A stretch of 64,000 nt of DNA from Megalobrama amblycephala (GCF_018812025.1 NC_063057.1:17293638-17357637), one strand, 5' to 3'; counted from the stretch's first letter, positions 35,611 to 49,735 are shown. Translations and numbers: made by a program. Notes: generated by a model not told the origin, from the sequence alone.

Positions 35611-36646
35611 TGTTGTTTTTAATTAAACAAAATATAGTTTTTGAAACTTCTGAAATAAAATTAATTGTGATTAATTCATCTTCTAGTTTCTGTTAATAAA
35701 ACAACAAAAACAAGCTTATTTTTCATAATTAAGCAGAAATACAAAGCCTATATCACAGGAATATTGTGTTGGACAACAGGTGGCATTTTAATCAAATTGC
35801 ATCAACCACCGTGTTTTTTTTTTTTTTTCTTTCCATTGTGCTTATCGCAATCTCATTCTGGGTTTGCCTTCGCTGCAGTAGATATTTAATTTTAAATGAA
35901 ATACTGAGTAATGCAATGCATACTCTCATAATGCAATTATAATGGAATTTTGGCAATATTGCGATTAAACTTTACCTCATGTAAATGCAATACTTCAATG
36001 ATCATAATACGATTAAGCTCATAATCGTAGTAACCTCACTCGCATTAAACTATGTGATGTGCGCACACCCATTTTAATCACAATAAACAAGCATGTAAAC
36101 ACCTTAATCGCATTATTACCACTCTGACCAAAGCGCACATGTGCTCGGACTTCATGAATGAACTCCCTTTGCCCTCCACTCCGAATCACTAAACTGTCAC
36201 TCGCTGCACATTCTCTTCTCCATATCTTTCTTTCAGAGACAGTGCAAAGTAAGCGATACAGCTTAGGCAAACCCAGTTACAGTGTTCATTATGGTGCCGA
36301 ATAACCTTCCAATAATTCAAATGTGTTTTCCTTTTGATGTAAGTAGATTAAAACAGTGGCCAGTAACATGCCTACTGTATCATTTGTATAATGGCGGTAA
36401 AAATAACCATACTTTTTAGCAAATAATCAGAATAATGAAATTTGCATGTAAACGGGAGTGAAGAGATTTGCTTGTGTCATGTAAACATCTTACTGAGATT
36501 AAGTCCTTACTCTAATTATTGGAAAATCGCATTATTGGTAAACGTAGTCAATCCTGTGCATTATCGCTCGCTTGTCTTTGTTATTCTCACTTTCATGTCT
36601 TCTCCGCAGGCCTGTGCTTCCTGCTGCAGCTGCCACCGCCGCCATC

Positions 36647-39600
36647 ATGTTCTGGAAATTTGACCTGAACAACACCTCCCATATCGACCAGCTGCTGGAT
36701 CGAGAGGGCGTGACTCTGAGGGAGTTGATGGAAGAGGAGGATGTCCTGCAGGAGTGCAAAGCACAGAACCGCAAGCTCCTTCTCTTCCTCTCCAAGGATC
36801 AATGTATGCAGGAGCTGGTCACCCTCATCACGGAGGAGCCCCCTACTGATCTGGAGGAGAAAACTCGCTTTAAGTAAGATAGAAACACAGCTTTACACAT
36901 TATTTTGGTAGTTTTGGCCAAATGGACACAGCAACATTAGCTCAGCCGATGAGTTTGCATGGCTACCTGTTTCATCGACAACCGCCAGATAGGGAAGTGT
37001 GCAGGAAACCTGTTCGAAACAGCCTTTATTTCAGTTTCACAAAGTAACGCTAATGGAATGGAAAATAGACACTTTTTTTAAAAACGTTTAAAGGTGCGAT
37101 CATATTTACTGTTGATTTGCAAAATTTTGTGCAATGTGGAGATTGCGTGAGGGTGAAAAAGTTCCCCATAGTTGTTGGTTTGAAGGTGACTTCTGTGTGA
37201 TCGTTGCTTCATACATCTCTACACTATTTGCACAATTGACCTTTTTACCTGCAGAATTTTGCCAAAATTTCACTAATGTGGCCCCACCTTAAGTGTTTAT
37301 TCACTGCAAATGACCTATAGGCTACATGTAAATATAGCTGGCAGTAAAAAGTATTCCGACTGCTACTGAGAATTGCTAAATTATGACGGTGGGACATATG
37401 TGTTGTTCACTGGCGGCCCTGCATGCTCAGAGCTCCTGGTTACAGGAGAGCTGTAAAACTGATGGTGAAGATGTAGGAGTGCAGAGAAGAAGAGAGATGT
37501 GCATTTTAAGCTGACAAATCAAGGAAGAGGAAAGAGAAAAGAGAAGTTATTTAGTTAAAAGGTGATGTGTATACTAATTTTGCTACTTTTATGTTTAAAA
37601 CAGCTCTTTATGAGGGTTGTGCTGTTCAATGTAAAATATATGAAATACTCTCATGTTCTGAAGGGTTGAAATCTATCAGCTCTCTCTGTTGGAACCATGT
37701 GTTTAGAGGGAGAGAGAAAAAGAGATTACGGTTCATTTAAAACTAATCATTTGCTTCTCTGTGTGTAGGAGGCAGAATCATTTGTCTTAAAATGAGCAAG
37801 TGGATTCACTCAATGTCTTTTCTCTCCCAAGTATTGTGAAATGTTATTACACTGAGTGAAATATGTTCTCAGTAGCACTGATCCAGATTTTTTGCTTAGT
37901 GATATTTTTGTGAAATGCAGAATCCTACGTAAGGCACTGACGCAGAGTTTATTATCCTCTCTTGTGGCACTGACAACACTGCACCACTGAGATGGCCAGT
38001 GTTTACTTTAGTGCTATCTGAGTGACATAAGATAAGTAGAGCTACAGAACAACTTTGTTACTTTTAAAATACCTTTGTTGGAACCACAAAAATTGGATTT
38101 GTTTGTTCATGTTAAAGGCCAAGTCACCATAGACTTTTTTTTGGTGTTGTAGGGCAGGGTTTAAAAATTATCACAATAAAAATGTTTATTTGTCAAATGT
38201 CAAATCCTTATTTCTTTCGAGTTTAAAGGTAGATTTTTGCTCCTAAGTGAAAGTTGTAGAAACGAGACAGTTAATCGTGGTTTTAAACTACTCTTTATTG
38301 TCAGAACATCACAAACACTTGCCAAACAGGTGAACATTCCACAAATCTCAGGTAGAACATTCAAAACATGTTTGAATTATTTACACTTTTCCAGTCATTT
38401 TTCCTTAACAATATAAATATCTTAATAGAAAAAATTATTTCTTAGTTTCTGCATGTTTAAACAGGCGATATTGTTTCAAATCATGAAACAGGTTTGGTTT
38501 TCCTGACTTTGATGTGTATCTTCAGCACAGTTTGCAGTGCAGGCTACAATATTAATAACATTACATATTTTGTCTCTTAGAAATGCACATTTGACAGTAG
38601 CTTGAATTAGGATGCAGATGTACATTTATGTTCATTAATAAAAACAGTAACATCTGTAAAAATTGTAATAACCTCATTTTATGTGGTAAAATGTTATGTA
38701 TCATAGTAATACTATGGTAAAATGTAACTATATGGTATTTGTATGAAAAACAGTAGCCTAAGTACTTTTTAGTATAAATACACATATAACTTAATTACAA
38801 AAATACTGTAATTACATTTCAATTACTCTTTTAATACATGTCAACATTAATAATAAAATTCGATATGAATATTCCACATTACTGCCACAATACCATGATG
38901 CAGTTAGTGTTACTACAGGAAATCCATGCTAAATTATGGTGATTTGTAGATTAAAAAGCCTTCTGAGTGTATCCTTGCGCACAGTGTTTTTCCTGTTTGT
39001 CGGCACTGTTTTTAATCTGGCTTTAAACTATTTTAAATCATGGGACGTTTGTGTTCTTCGCTGAATTCAAGCGCTTCTAACTGGATCTCACAGTGCTGTT
39101 TAGTGGTCGTGTGACCAAGACCGATCAGTGAGGAGTAAATGCGTCTGACTGCTTTAGTAAGCTTGTGCTGTTCTGCCATTTGAAGTTTGAGCTGAACGAA
39201 TGGTCCGATTGGCGTGCTATTCAAATGTGTTCCGTTCCGCTTTTGGTACATTATCAACCAGTAATCGACCTCTAGATATAATTTTATCGAGGAAAATTAA
39301 ATCGCGATAATTATCGTTTTATCGCCCAGCCCTAATCTGTTGCATTTGCTGTTTGATAGTGTTGTCACAATGTAACTTGTAGGTAATATAGACTTTTTGT
39401 TTTGTTCTGTTTACCCAGGTTTCCAAACATTGCCTGTGAGCTCCTGACCTCTGATGTGGCTCTTATCAATGATAAGCTGGGTGGAGATGAATCCCTTTTG
39501 GAGAAGCTCTACCACTTTTTGGAGCAGGAGCCACCCCTTAATCCCCTACTGGCCTCCTTCTTCAGCAAAACCATCGGCAACTTGATTGCACGTAAAACAG

Positions 39601-42600
39601 ACCAGGTGTGTACACCTGATCTCACGTGGCTCGGAATATATATTCACATCAAATAGCACAATACTGAGTTATTTGTATGATTTGTATTGTTAGTAAGTTG
39701 TCTGTTATTCCACATGCAGGTAATCTCTTTCCTAAGGAAAAAACACAACTTTATCAGTCTGGTGCTGAATCACATTGATGCCTCGGCCATGATGGACCTA
39801 TTGCTGCGCCTCATCAGCTGTGTAGAGCCTGCCCCTTTGAGGATGGAGGTCCTCAATGTAAGCACACTAATATTTCCATAAATAAATGAGATTTAACAGA
39901 TTTCTACTTTTTAAAGGACTGCTTATGAGCTGCATTCTGTTTCTTTTCTTGTGTCCAACTATATTTGAATGCAGTAACATGTCCTGTGTGAAGTGTCCCA
40001 TGTGACTGTGACTGTACAACAAGTGAATTTAGAGGTTCATGTGATGGTTAATCTTGTTTAAAAGCATTTTACGCTGTTCTGCCTTTAGGAGCATGAACCT
40101 TTTGTAGAAATTATATCTTTTAGAAATGTTAATGAATGATTCAATTGCTTAAATGAGATATTGACCCATGTTTAGCCTATTATCCTCCAAGCCCTGGCTG
40201 AATCCTCACTCGTCATTACGGGGCCGTGATTCTGATCTGTGAATGAATGTGTGTGTTTGCAGTGGCTGAATGAGGAGAGACTCATCCAGAGACTCACAGA
40301 GCTCATGCACACAGGGAGAGATGAAGAGGTAGAAATATAATTCACTCTGCTGAACTTTTCACCTCCAGCCCACATGATTTCAGTTATGGAAGTTTAAAAA
40401 AAAAAAATGACCAAGTACATTCTTTTTCACTAAATTCTTCTGCAGAGACAATCTAATGCATCCCAGACTCTTTGTGACATCATACGACTCAGTCGAGACC
40501 AGGCCAATCAGCTGTCGGAGGTCACAGATCCAGACCCCTTACTCGCTGTCCTGGAGTCGTAAGTGCCCAATCTGATTAGCTAAGATCACAGTCATGTAAT
40601 GTTGTGAGTCATGTGTAAGAATCTACTTACTGAATAAAGCCTGCTGACCAGACAGTGCTCGTTTCACTGATGTAATCGCCATTTTTGTATCTCATCCACT
40701 CATGTTGATTTCTTTGTAGACAAGAGAATGTTGCAGAGCTTTTGAAGAACATGTTTGAAGGGGAAAGGACTGAAGCGTCTGTCGTCAATGGAACGCAAGT
40801 GCTTCTTACGTTACTGGAGTCACGAAGGTCAGGGTGAGTTCATCCATTACAGGGCCTAATTAAACCTAAAATAAACAGCCATGCTCTCCCTTTTTTTTTT
40901 TTTTTTTTAAATCTTTCCATGACCTTCTGTTTTCTCTATCTGGTGTTAGGCTGGAGGGTCTGATGGACCTGTATTCTCAGGGATGTGAAAGGTCTTACAC
41001 TGTCAACAGCAGTATTTTACGTGCTATTGAGCCTCATCTAAAGGACTTCCAGCAGCTCCTACTGAACCCTCCTATGGTACCAGCACTCTCACACACATGC
41101 AACTAAACTCCATCTGGGTATAAATGTCATTCAAGGCCTTTGAGCCATTTGTTCTGTTTTTTTTTTTTTTGTATTAAAGATACAAGCTAAAGTTTTTTCA
41201 TAGATGACACTTGCTCTGTTTCAAAACTTAAAGGTCCCGTTTTTCGTGGTTTTTTGAAGCTTTGATTGTGTTTATAGTGTGCAGTATAACATGTGTTCAT
41301 GTTTCGCGTGTAAAAAAACACAGTATTTTTTTATTTGTTATTTTATTTATTACAGTAATTTACTTATCTGTATACCGCTGTTTCCACTGTCATAAAAACG
41401 GGCTGATGACTTCCTTGTTCTATGAAGTCCCTCCTTCAGAAATACGTAACGAGTTCTGATTGTGCCAGCGGTTCCTGTGTTGTGATTCGACAGCAGTTTA
41501 GCGCATCTTGCCCGGAAAGGTCACGCCTCTTACCATAACATGGAGATGCACGCGCTCAGTGTTAATGTAAACATGTCTTTAATTTTACCCTATCAATTTG
41601 AGCCGGAATCAGACCCGGTGATTGGACTGCGCGATGAAAATAACAGCGTTTCGACGACATGGCGACAAACACACTCTACAAACGCAACTCTTGTGTATTC
41701 CTGTGGGCGGAGGTTAGTCAAAAAACTGTTTTAGTGACGTCATTAAAGAAGGAAGTAGAGGGATGTAGTCCAAACTGGCCGTTCGATGTAGGCGACTTCT
41801 GTTAAATAAAATATCTTGCTTGGCATTGAACTTTGAGCTTTAAACTTTTACAGACTTTATTTATACTCTAACAACAACATTACACACTAACTAAAGTTTG
41901 AAACATGGGATCACGAAGAACGGGACCTTTAAGCTGCCTTGCTGTCTACATAACTGAAGTGAAACCTCATAAGTGACTGATTTTGAATGCTCTACATCAG
42001 TGACAACCCCTTCCTGTCACTTAAATAGCACTCTTGACAATAAGCTCATTAATACCAAGTTTACACTACAGGACTTTAAACATCGGCAGATTGCTGTGCT
42101 GTTCAGATTACATGACTTGTTTTGGAGTCTTGAAGTCATTGTGGTGTTGTCACTACATGACACTACGTAAATGATCTGCAACAAGGAGGTTACACACTAC
42201 ACAAGCTGACAACAACTCTGTCACCCAAAGACTTTGAAAATGGACATTGGGAAGAAATTGGACTAAATTCTGAATTAAATTTAATTAAAATTAAATGAAC
42301 CCTTTCACACATAAGTTTAAATATCTTAATAATCTATAACGCGAGATGGGTGCCGCCTTGTTTGTTTGCGCTTTAGTTTGTCAGTCGGATTTATAGGCTA
42401 CAGCATGTTAATTCATCCATTTATACCGAAATACATGTGTCTCGTGAACTGGGAGAAGAATAGTGTGAGCTTTATAGTTACTTACACAATATGTATCTGA
42501 TATGAATAAACATCAGCAAATTTTAGGCTATTTGAATGGATTGTTATTACTGCTTCCATAGACATCAGTGTATATTTCATTGGCTGTTGCGTCGCGACAC

Positions 42601-45600
42601 GTGACACCACAGGATATCGTGTCGGCCGACAGCTCCAGATATTTAGCCTGCTATAGATATTTGTCTGGCGTCAGCGAGGTGGGCAGAGCTTTAACAGCTT
42701 GTGCTTCAGGTAGGGCTGAACGATTTTGGAAAATAATCTAATTGCGATTATTTTTACCAATATTGCGATTTAATATGCGATTATTTTTTAAAGCTCATTA
42801 TCTTCTGTATTATTCAACAAAGACGAGCAATAAATCATTGTAGGTGTGGGAGTCTTTAGGCACCTCACGATTCGATTCCGATTCTGGGAGTTGCAGCCCG
42901 ATTCCAAAACGATTCTTGATATTTTTTTCTTATTGATTAGTCTTATTATTAACTTTTTTATTATTTAATTACATATGTATTTATAAGTACTTTTTAAAAT
43001 AATTACACATTAAAATTTAATTAAAACAATTGCATGTTATTGTTAGCCTTAGTTTAATTAAGACGTCTAAGTAGCTTTTATAAACGTGCCTTAGAAAAAA
43101 AAAACATTACTGGTGTGCATCTTGAGACAAAACAATGGCACTGATATATTTTAAGACATGTCAGTGCAAGTTGCTTTCAGTTAAGACAGCTCAAACATTT
43201 TATTTATGGACGTTTCTGAATGGTTAGTGGTTGCTGTAGAGTTGATTCAACACATCAGCTAGTATGTGCCGTCATGTTAATCTTTTGTGCAAATCCAGCG
43301 TTGAATTGACCCTCATTTGTCCGGCGTAAAATGATGGCATGGCAACGACCCTCTACTACGACAACTCTTCCTCTTCTCTAAAGCAGCCCAACATGGCCTC
43401 GCCCTCTTTGTTGCGTGTTCCCGGGGGCAGGGTCTATGTAAATTTTGGGGTTTGTGATGTCACCAACCTGGAAAGAAGCTTGTTGTAGTCCTTAAAAAGC
43501 AATTTCTGTAAAAGAAAATATCTCCCTTTCCATTGAACTTTGAGCGTTGTAACTTTGCCGATGTTGTTTATGCTCAAACAGCAACATTATGCACTAACAA
43601 AAATGGGAAAGGGAAATCATAATCAAGGACCCCAAAGTGTGTCAGTCTATGTTGGCTTACTAAGTTGTGGAACAGAGCTACTGACTCAACAATCACTGTG
43701 CAATGGTGAGAGTAATGGCCCTTTAACAATCCGTCACTCTCCCTCCACTTGCTGTGAAACAGAGAAGTGCAATACTCACTACAGTGGGCGTTCTGGAGCA
43801 GCCCCTGGGGAGCGCCCGCCTTCATGTGGCCAGACTGGTAGCTTCTCTGCTGCAGACTTGCGACCTCAGCATCTGCCAAGAGATCTGCAGACTCAACACC
43901 ATGGACCTGCTGTTGGTAAATCACTTACACACACACACAAACTGAATATCGCAGACTCAACGCTATGAGCTGGCTGTGGGTGGACGATCTTGTTTTTCAT
44001 CATTTTTTCTCTCCTCCTCACTTCCTCTTTCCCTCACTCTCTGGTTGCAGGATTTATTCTTTAAATACACCTGGAATAATTTCTTGCACTTGCAAGTGGA
44101 GCTGTGTGTGGCATCCATCCTGAACCACTCGGCCCACACGGACCTCCAGAACCCAGGTCTGCAGAACCACGAGGAGAGACCAGCTACTGGCACAGGCAGC
44201 CAGGCGGAGGAGGGAACGCCTGGCCAGAACAGCAGCTCAGATTCAGCAAACACACCAATTCAAGATGCTCTTGTTGCCAATGTAGGCCATCTGCTGTTGT
44301 TCATATCTGTTTTTGATCATAACCGCTTTCTTACAGCGCTTGTCAGATTGTCAGATTAGCTTAGAGGAAACAGGGTAGTGAGGATATTAGTGGTGCTTAC
44401 GAATGCCAACATCACTTATGCAAATATACTGTAATTTAAAAGTTTGGTCACTCAATTTTTGTTTTGTTTTTTTGTTTTTAAGAAATTAGTAGTTTTTAGC
44501 CAGGATGCATTAAATGGATCAAAAGTGACATTAAAAACATGTATAATATTACAAAATATCTTTGGTTTCTAGTAAATGCTGTTATTTTTTAACAAAAGTA
44601 TTAAGCAGCACAACTGTTTACAACATTGATAATAATAAAATGTTTCTTTAGCACCAAAATCAGCATACTACAATGCTTTCTGAAAGATCATGTGACACTG
44701 ATGACTGGATTAATGGCTGCTGAAAATTCAGCTTTCCCATCACAAAAATAAATAACATTTTAAAATATATTTATATAGAAAACAGTTGTTTTAAATTAAT
44801 ATTTTGCAATATTACTTTGCATAAAATACTTTACAAAAACATGAAAAAATGACCCTAAACTTTTGAATGGGAGTGCATTGCACATACTTGGGTTTGTTCA
44901 GATTCCTAAACCTCAGAGCCTAAGTACTGAAATTTGACCTTTAATTCATCCTGCAGCGCTTGTGCTACAGATATGAATAACTCAAATCTTGCGGTTTGTT
45001 GAATATGTGTCACTTTTGTTTCATTGCCTTGTTCTTTGTCCTTTTTTTGGCTTTGCATTTATCTACCCTCTCTTTGTGTTTCCTGTTGTTTATTATTCAC
45101 AATGTTTGGCTGTCTGCTTTCCTCAGCTCTTCCAGCATTGTCGGCTAGTGCAAAGGATTCTGGATGCTTGGGAGGAAAATGACAAAACCCAGTAAGAGCT
45201 TCTCATCTGTTTCCTGTCATTGATTTATATGCATTGAGTCTCTAACACATGCGTGATAGTCCCATGAAGCTCATCTTCATACCCATCTTTGTCAGTATGT
45301 GTTTGATGTCTGTCTGTTGGCTGATTATAGTTTCTCTACCTTCATCTCTAGGGCTGAAGGGGGCAGACGGAGAGGAAATATGGGTCACCTGACAAGAATT
45401 GCAAACACTGTGGTTCAAAACCTGGAGAAAGGGCTGGCTCACTCTCAAATTAATGACCTAATTAAAGGTTTGTAGTGCAAGAATATGTCAAAAGAACCAC
45501 TGAGTTTATGCAGTGATGATGGCTGAGATATGAGAGTGCTTACTGGAATCATAATGACTTGTATAACCACAGAGCTGCCAGAGGACTGCAGAGGCCGCTG

Positions 45601-45667
45601 GGAGAGTTTTGTGGGTGAGACTCTAAGAGAGACCAACAGGAGAAACACAGTGGATTTGGTGAGGAAT

Positions 45668-45703
<36 letters not shown>

Positions 45704-48700
45704 TTCATTGCATTGGGGCAGGTGAAAAATAATAGATATTTCAATAGTCATAGAATAGAATAGTCAAGAGAGTTCAGTTTTAACCCTTCTGATGCATGAA
45801 TTCTTAAATCACAAATTATAAATACTAATAAAATATTAATAATAAATAATACAGGTATTAAATATATGAATTATTTTGTTTTGTTTTTATTTCAGAGCAA
45901 GAATATAATCATTCCAGGTCTTCTTTTTGTCTTTCAAATTGTGTTTTGAGAGAGTTAACAAATCTGTCCACTGAAACAGATGATAATAGTAAATATTTCA
46001 GAGATGCGTAGCACTTCTCTACTTTCCTCAAACATCTATATAAAGATGCAACATCATACCTTGAATCGTCAATGGCATTTAAAGCTCTGTTCACAAGAGC
46101 TTTGATAGTAGACACCAATCTTCAGGGTTACATTGTGAGGTTTATTTTAATAGATGTCATATTCAGAGCATGTTACATGGTTTAATGCTGATTTCAGGTT
46201 CTCATCCTGTGTTTCAGGTGAGCACTCACAACTTACACTCATCTAGTGAAGATGATGACATGGAGAGCCCCTTCCCCAATGATCTGTCCATCCAACAGGT
46301 AAGAAGCATCATATAAAGAGCTAGCATGAGTCTACTTTAAGCTCCTTACAGCTGACTGGCTAAGTGTGATTATTTTCTGCCTTTCAGGCGTTCTCTGATT
46401 ACCAGATTCAGCAGATGACCGCCAACTTTGTGGATCAGTTTGGTTTTAATGATGAGGAGTTCAGTGAACATGATGAAAATATCAAGTGAGTGCTACAGAT
46501 GCTGTGTGTCTGCATGTGTCTAAAATGTTTAAACGTTTCTCAGATCTAGTGATGAGAGTTGAAATAGATGTCAGAATGCTGCAGAGACTCGCATTGAAGT
46601 ATAACTTTGATATGTTTTGTGGTGAAGATTATCAGTGATAATCTTTAAGAGACCTCTTTATATCTTGCAGTGCTGCATTCGATCGGATTGCTGAAATTAA
46701 CTTTAATATAGATGCAGATGATCATAGTGTAAGTGCCTGTCACTGAAAACACCATTCATTATTCAGATGATCTCTAAACCCTGTTGTAAGTGTTTGTTTT
46801 GATGCTTTGCTTTATATGGGTTGTTCTGCTCCTGTAGGCCAATGCTGCAGCTTTTGAGGCGTGTTGTAAAGAAAGAATCCAGCAGTTCGATGACTGTGAG
46901 GAAGAGGAGGATATTTGGGATGAAAAAGAAATTAACTATGCAACACAAATCAAATCCAGATCGAGGTACAGAACACAGTTGATATGCTTGAAGAAATAGA
47001 TTCGGCTGTTTTGTTTATTGAATTCATATTCTCTATTTATTCTTTTCAGGTTTGGGGTGTCTCTTTCTTCAGATAATTCACCCAAGAGTACCGTGAGGAA
47101 TGGGGGTGGAGGCCGCGGGTCGGCCTCTGAGGAAGAGGATGTTGAGGAAGAGGCCAGTCCTCAGCAGTCTACAGCAGCTCAGACTCAGAGTGAGTGCTAC
47201 AACATCCTAGAGCTGGGCAATATATCGCATGCAATTGTCACGCGCATTTCGTCAGTAAAGCCGGTTCCCTGATTACCGCTAAATCGCCATCACCTGCTTT
47301 CAAATGGAGCGGCATTTAATAGACAGAGCCGTAGTTCACTGATAAGCTACGCAATATCACGTTCATTATCGCAGATGAATCGCCTTCGATAATGAACGCG
47401 ATATTGCGTAGCTTATCAGTGAACTACGGCTCTGTTTATTAAATGCCGCTCCATTTGAAAGCAGGTGATGGTGATTTAGCAGTAATCAGGGTACCGGCTT
47501 TACTGACGAAATGCGCGTGACAATCGCATGCGATATATCGCCCAGCCCTACAACATCCCCTACTACTCTGAATTTTTCAGCTGAATTTATTCGATTAAAC
47601 ATTCTTTGTATTTGTGTTGTGCACAGACCCAGGCTGGGCAGCGAGTTTTGGTGAGACAGAGGTGAGCTCTTCTGGTGCTTGGGGTGGCTCCCCTCAGCAG
47701 GGCAATGAGCGTTCGCAGGACACAGGCTGGGCCACCTTCACTGAATTCCAGCCTTTCAGCAGGTAAAGCCACTAAAGAACACTTTAATGCTACATATGAC
47801 ACTGTTTTGGAATGTTTTTAAAGTGAGCAGCAAATATTGGTTGGTTTGGATATTTGAATTATGGGAATGCCTTTATCTCTCCTAATCCATTGGCTTTTAC
47901 ATTACAGCACAGAGTCCAGCAACACTGAGGGACAACCTCAACAGGGCCAAGGGAAAGACTGTGAGTAGCTCTGTTTGCATCTGTTTTTTTGTTTTGTTTT
48001 AAATTGACCTGATCGAATTTAAAGCGGTAATATTTGGGGAATCTCATTTTCCTTGATCTTTTGAGTACCAGTAATATTTACTGTAACTTTCATAGCTCAA
48101 AACTTCCTCTCCAGTCCAAAAAGCCCATCTATAGAATCTGAGCTGCAAAAATGCATCATTCTGAAGTTCTTGACATTAACCCACTCCAAAACATTAACAC
48201 ATGATTGCCTACATTTACATGTCAATGGCATGGTGCAGTAATACAGATGAAGTATATAAACTAGAACAGTGATTCTCAACTTGTTTGGCCCACATTTTTC
48301 ATGGTCATTAAGCCACGACCCAATTTTACCCAATTACGCGATGTACCAGTTGCGTAATTTATTGGTACTTTTAGGTAATTTCAGCATAACTATGACGTTG
48401 CATGCTCGTAATTTATTTTGCGCTTTATTTATAATGAAGTAATATACAGCGTGCGCCGCCGCATTTGCGCATGCAAATTAACTGTGCAATAGGAAAGTTT
48501 GTTTTTCTGAGGTGAGTTTTTATTTCATAATAAGTTACGAAAATAAAGTTAGAATAATGACACTGACCACAACTGACTGCAGTTACTGAATCGGGACAAC
48601 GTGTTTCTCAGTTACTCTACTTAAACTGCATCTGACAGAAGTGTCAACAGCTTTCGTGCATCAGAAAAACATAGCATTATGTTTGTTTCTTTGACTGCAC

Positions 48701-49735
48701 ACTCCACAACCCACTCAAAACGATCTTGTGACCCACCAGTAGTGAAACACTGAACTTGAAAACAATTTTGAAACCGTTTTGAACCTGAAAGTTTTTTTTT
48801 TTTTTTTTTTCTTTCAGTGGCCGGCAGTGGTTCAGCTACTGGAGACTGGGAAGGAAGTCCTGGGCAAAAGGCCCCTCTGGTGGCCTCAGACAGCAGCTCG
48901 TCTGGAGGCTCAGACAGCGAAGAGGACCCTGGGGAAAATAAGGCTGAGGGGTCCCCTAAAACACCTGTCAACAAGGCAACAGCACCTTCGAGGTAAGAAC
49001 ACTTTGCAAAGTAATAGCAGCTGATGTGTTTTCATGTAAATTCAGAAAGGATGTCAGACCATACTAAAAAATGTGAATTCCATTCAGACACTTTCCTATA
49101 TCAGAAGCACATTATTGACTTAAGGTGCAGTTTTGCGAATTTTTGCATACGAAATCCGGGCATTTTAATAGGAATCCATGCAATCTGTATTTTTTGTAAC
49201 TGTGAAAGATTTCGCAGTGGGTTCTAATTTGTCGCACAAATTTGCAATGTTAACCAACAGAAAGCTGCTTGGTTTGAAATTGACTTTAATGTTGAGTCAC
49301 GCTTCATACATCGCTAAACTATCAACAGTGGACCGTTTTTGCCCACAAACATTAACTAATGTGACAACACCTTTAGAATACCTGTCACTCTACTTGTCCA
49401 AGTGATTCAAACAAGTTTAAATGATTGAATACTGATTTTCAAAGAGTGATTATTGATGTACAAGGACGTAAAAGTATTTGGTGGCTGCACTTTTTCTCTG
49501 CAGCGAGGTGCCTACTGACGCTATGGAGAAGCTCAGCATCACCGACAGTAGTGAGTCTTCAGCGCCTACAGAAGAGTCAGACGCCACCACTGTGACGGAG
49601 ACGAGGTAATATTGAATGAGTATCAAGCTGATGATACATGGATAAACTGCCTCCATCCTCTCTTACTCACTCTTATGCCTCTACAGAGTCGAGGCACCCA
49701 CTTCCGCTGAGGTTATGCCTAATGGACCGGTCTGA
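36647..49735 (+). CDS. ppp6r2: Serine/threonine-protein phosphatase 6 regulatory subunit 2 (SAPS domain)
   Basis: Twenty-two coding exons: 36647-36873, 39419-39605, 39720-39857, 40263-40328, 40446-40558, 40720-40833, 40950-41076, 43763-43915, 44051-44281, 45127-45191, 45352-45467, 45573-45658, 46218-46298, 46388-46485, 46671-46728, 46838-46965, 47050-47189, 47627-47762, 47908-47960, 48818-48992, 49504-49605 and 49687-49735 (TGA). The sum is 2643 nt, or 880 residues, all in frame. The SAPS region covers roughly residues 1-540, with landmarks [57 protein letters not shown] and [32 protein letters not shown] follows at about 569-590, then an acidic Ser/Glu-rich tail. The protein is a scaffold for the PP6 catalytic subunit. 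The dennd6b neighbour supports R2 over R1 or R3; which teleost duplicate it is (a or b) cannot be told. The tail is shorter than in human R2 (966). Confidence 0.93.
38960..39335. mobile_element. Truncated hAT-like MITE end in ppp6r2 intron 2
   Basis: The right end reads aattatcgttttatcgccca then gccctaa, the inverted gggctgggcgat terminus seen at 47208. The matching left end is not found. The rest of the intron (36874-39418) shows no gene. Confidence 0.5.
41228..41932. mobile_element. MITE with ttaaaggtcccgtttttcg ends
   Basis: Left end ttaaaggtcccgtttttcgt and right end cacgaagaacgggacctttaa are inverted, spanning 705 bp in ppp6r2 intron 7 (between 41076 and 43763). A 64-residue frame inside has no recognisable features. 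Confidence 0.75.
42711..43635. mobile_element. Cluster of nested MITE pieces before ppp6r2 exon 8
   Basis: Begins tagggctgaacgattttgga (hAT-like terminus). A second element start, with cacctcacgattcgattccg, follows at about 42845. From about 43330 the sequence gtttgtgatgtcaccaacct ... gcaacattatgcactaac belongs to the same kind of element as the right end of 41228-41932. Several truncated copies are stacked; boundaries are approximate. Confidence 0.5.
44436..44877. mobile_element. Single unit of the 651-1600 MITE family in ppp6r2 intron 9
   Basis: From aaaagtttggtcactc to gaccctaaacttttgaatgg, with inverted family blocks (gaaagatcatgtgacactga). Confidence 0.75.
45672..45702. repeat. (CA)n microsatellite
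   Basis: About 15 CA units starting 14 bases after the donor of the exon ending at 45658. Confidence 0.95.
47208..47550. mobile_element. hAT-type palindromic MITE with intact 8-bp target duplication
   Basis: Left arm tagagctgggcaatatatcg, right end cgatatatcgcccagcccta. The arms are inverted repeats of about 160 bp each that meet near 47375. caacatcc stands at 47200-47207 and again at 47551-47558, an exact 8-bp duplication typical of hAT transposition. The element lies in ppp6r2 intron 17, only 18 bases from the exon edge at 47189. No coding potential. Confidence 0.92.
48267..48752. mobile_element. Element with cagtgattctcaac end in ppp6r2 intron
   Basis: Left end cagtgattctcaacttgttt. The right end cccaccagtagtgaaacactg is an imperfect inverse. 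The 'catttttcatggtcattaagccacgacccaa' type block marks a common fish hAT-like repeat. A poly-T tract and the next exon follow at 48791-48818. Confidence 0.55.

Noticed and set aside
43574..43924. Minus-strand frame of 116 residues
   Set aside because: Antisense of the ppp6r2 exon at 43763-43915 plus repeat DNA.
47018..47272. Plus-strand frame running past the exon at 47050-47189 into the MITE
   Set aside because: The coding part ends at the GTGAGT donor at 47190. Read-through residues come from the mobile element.
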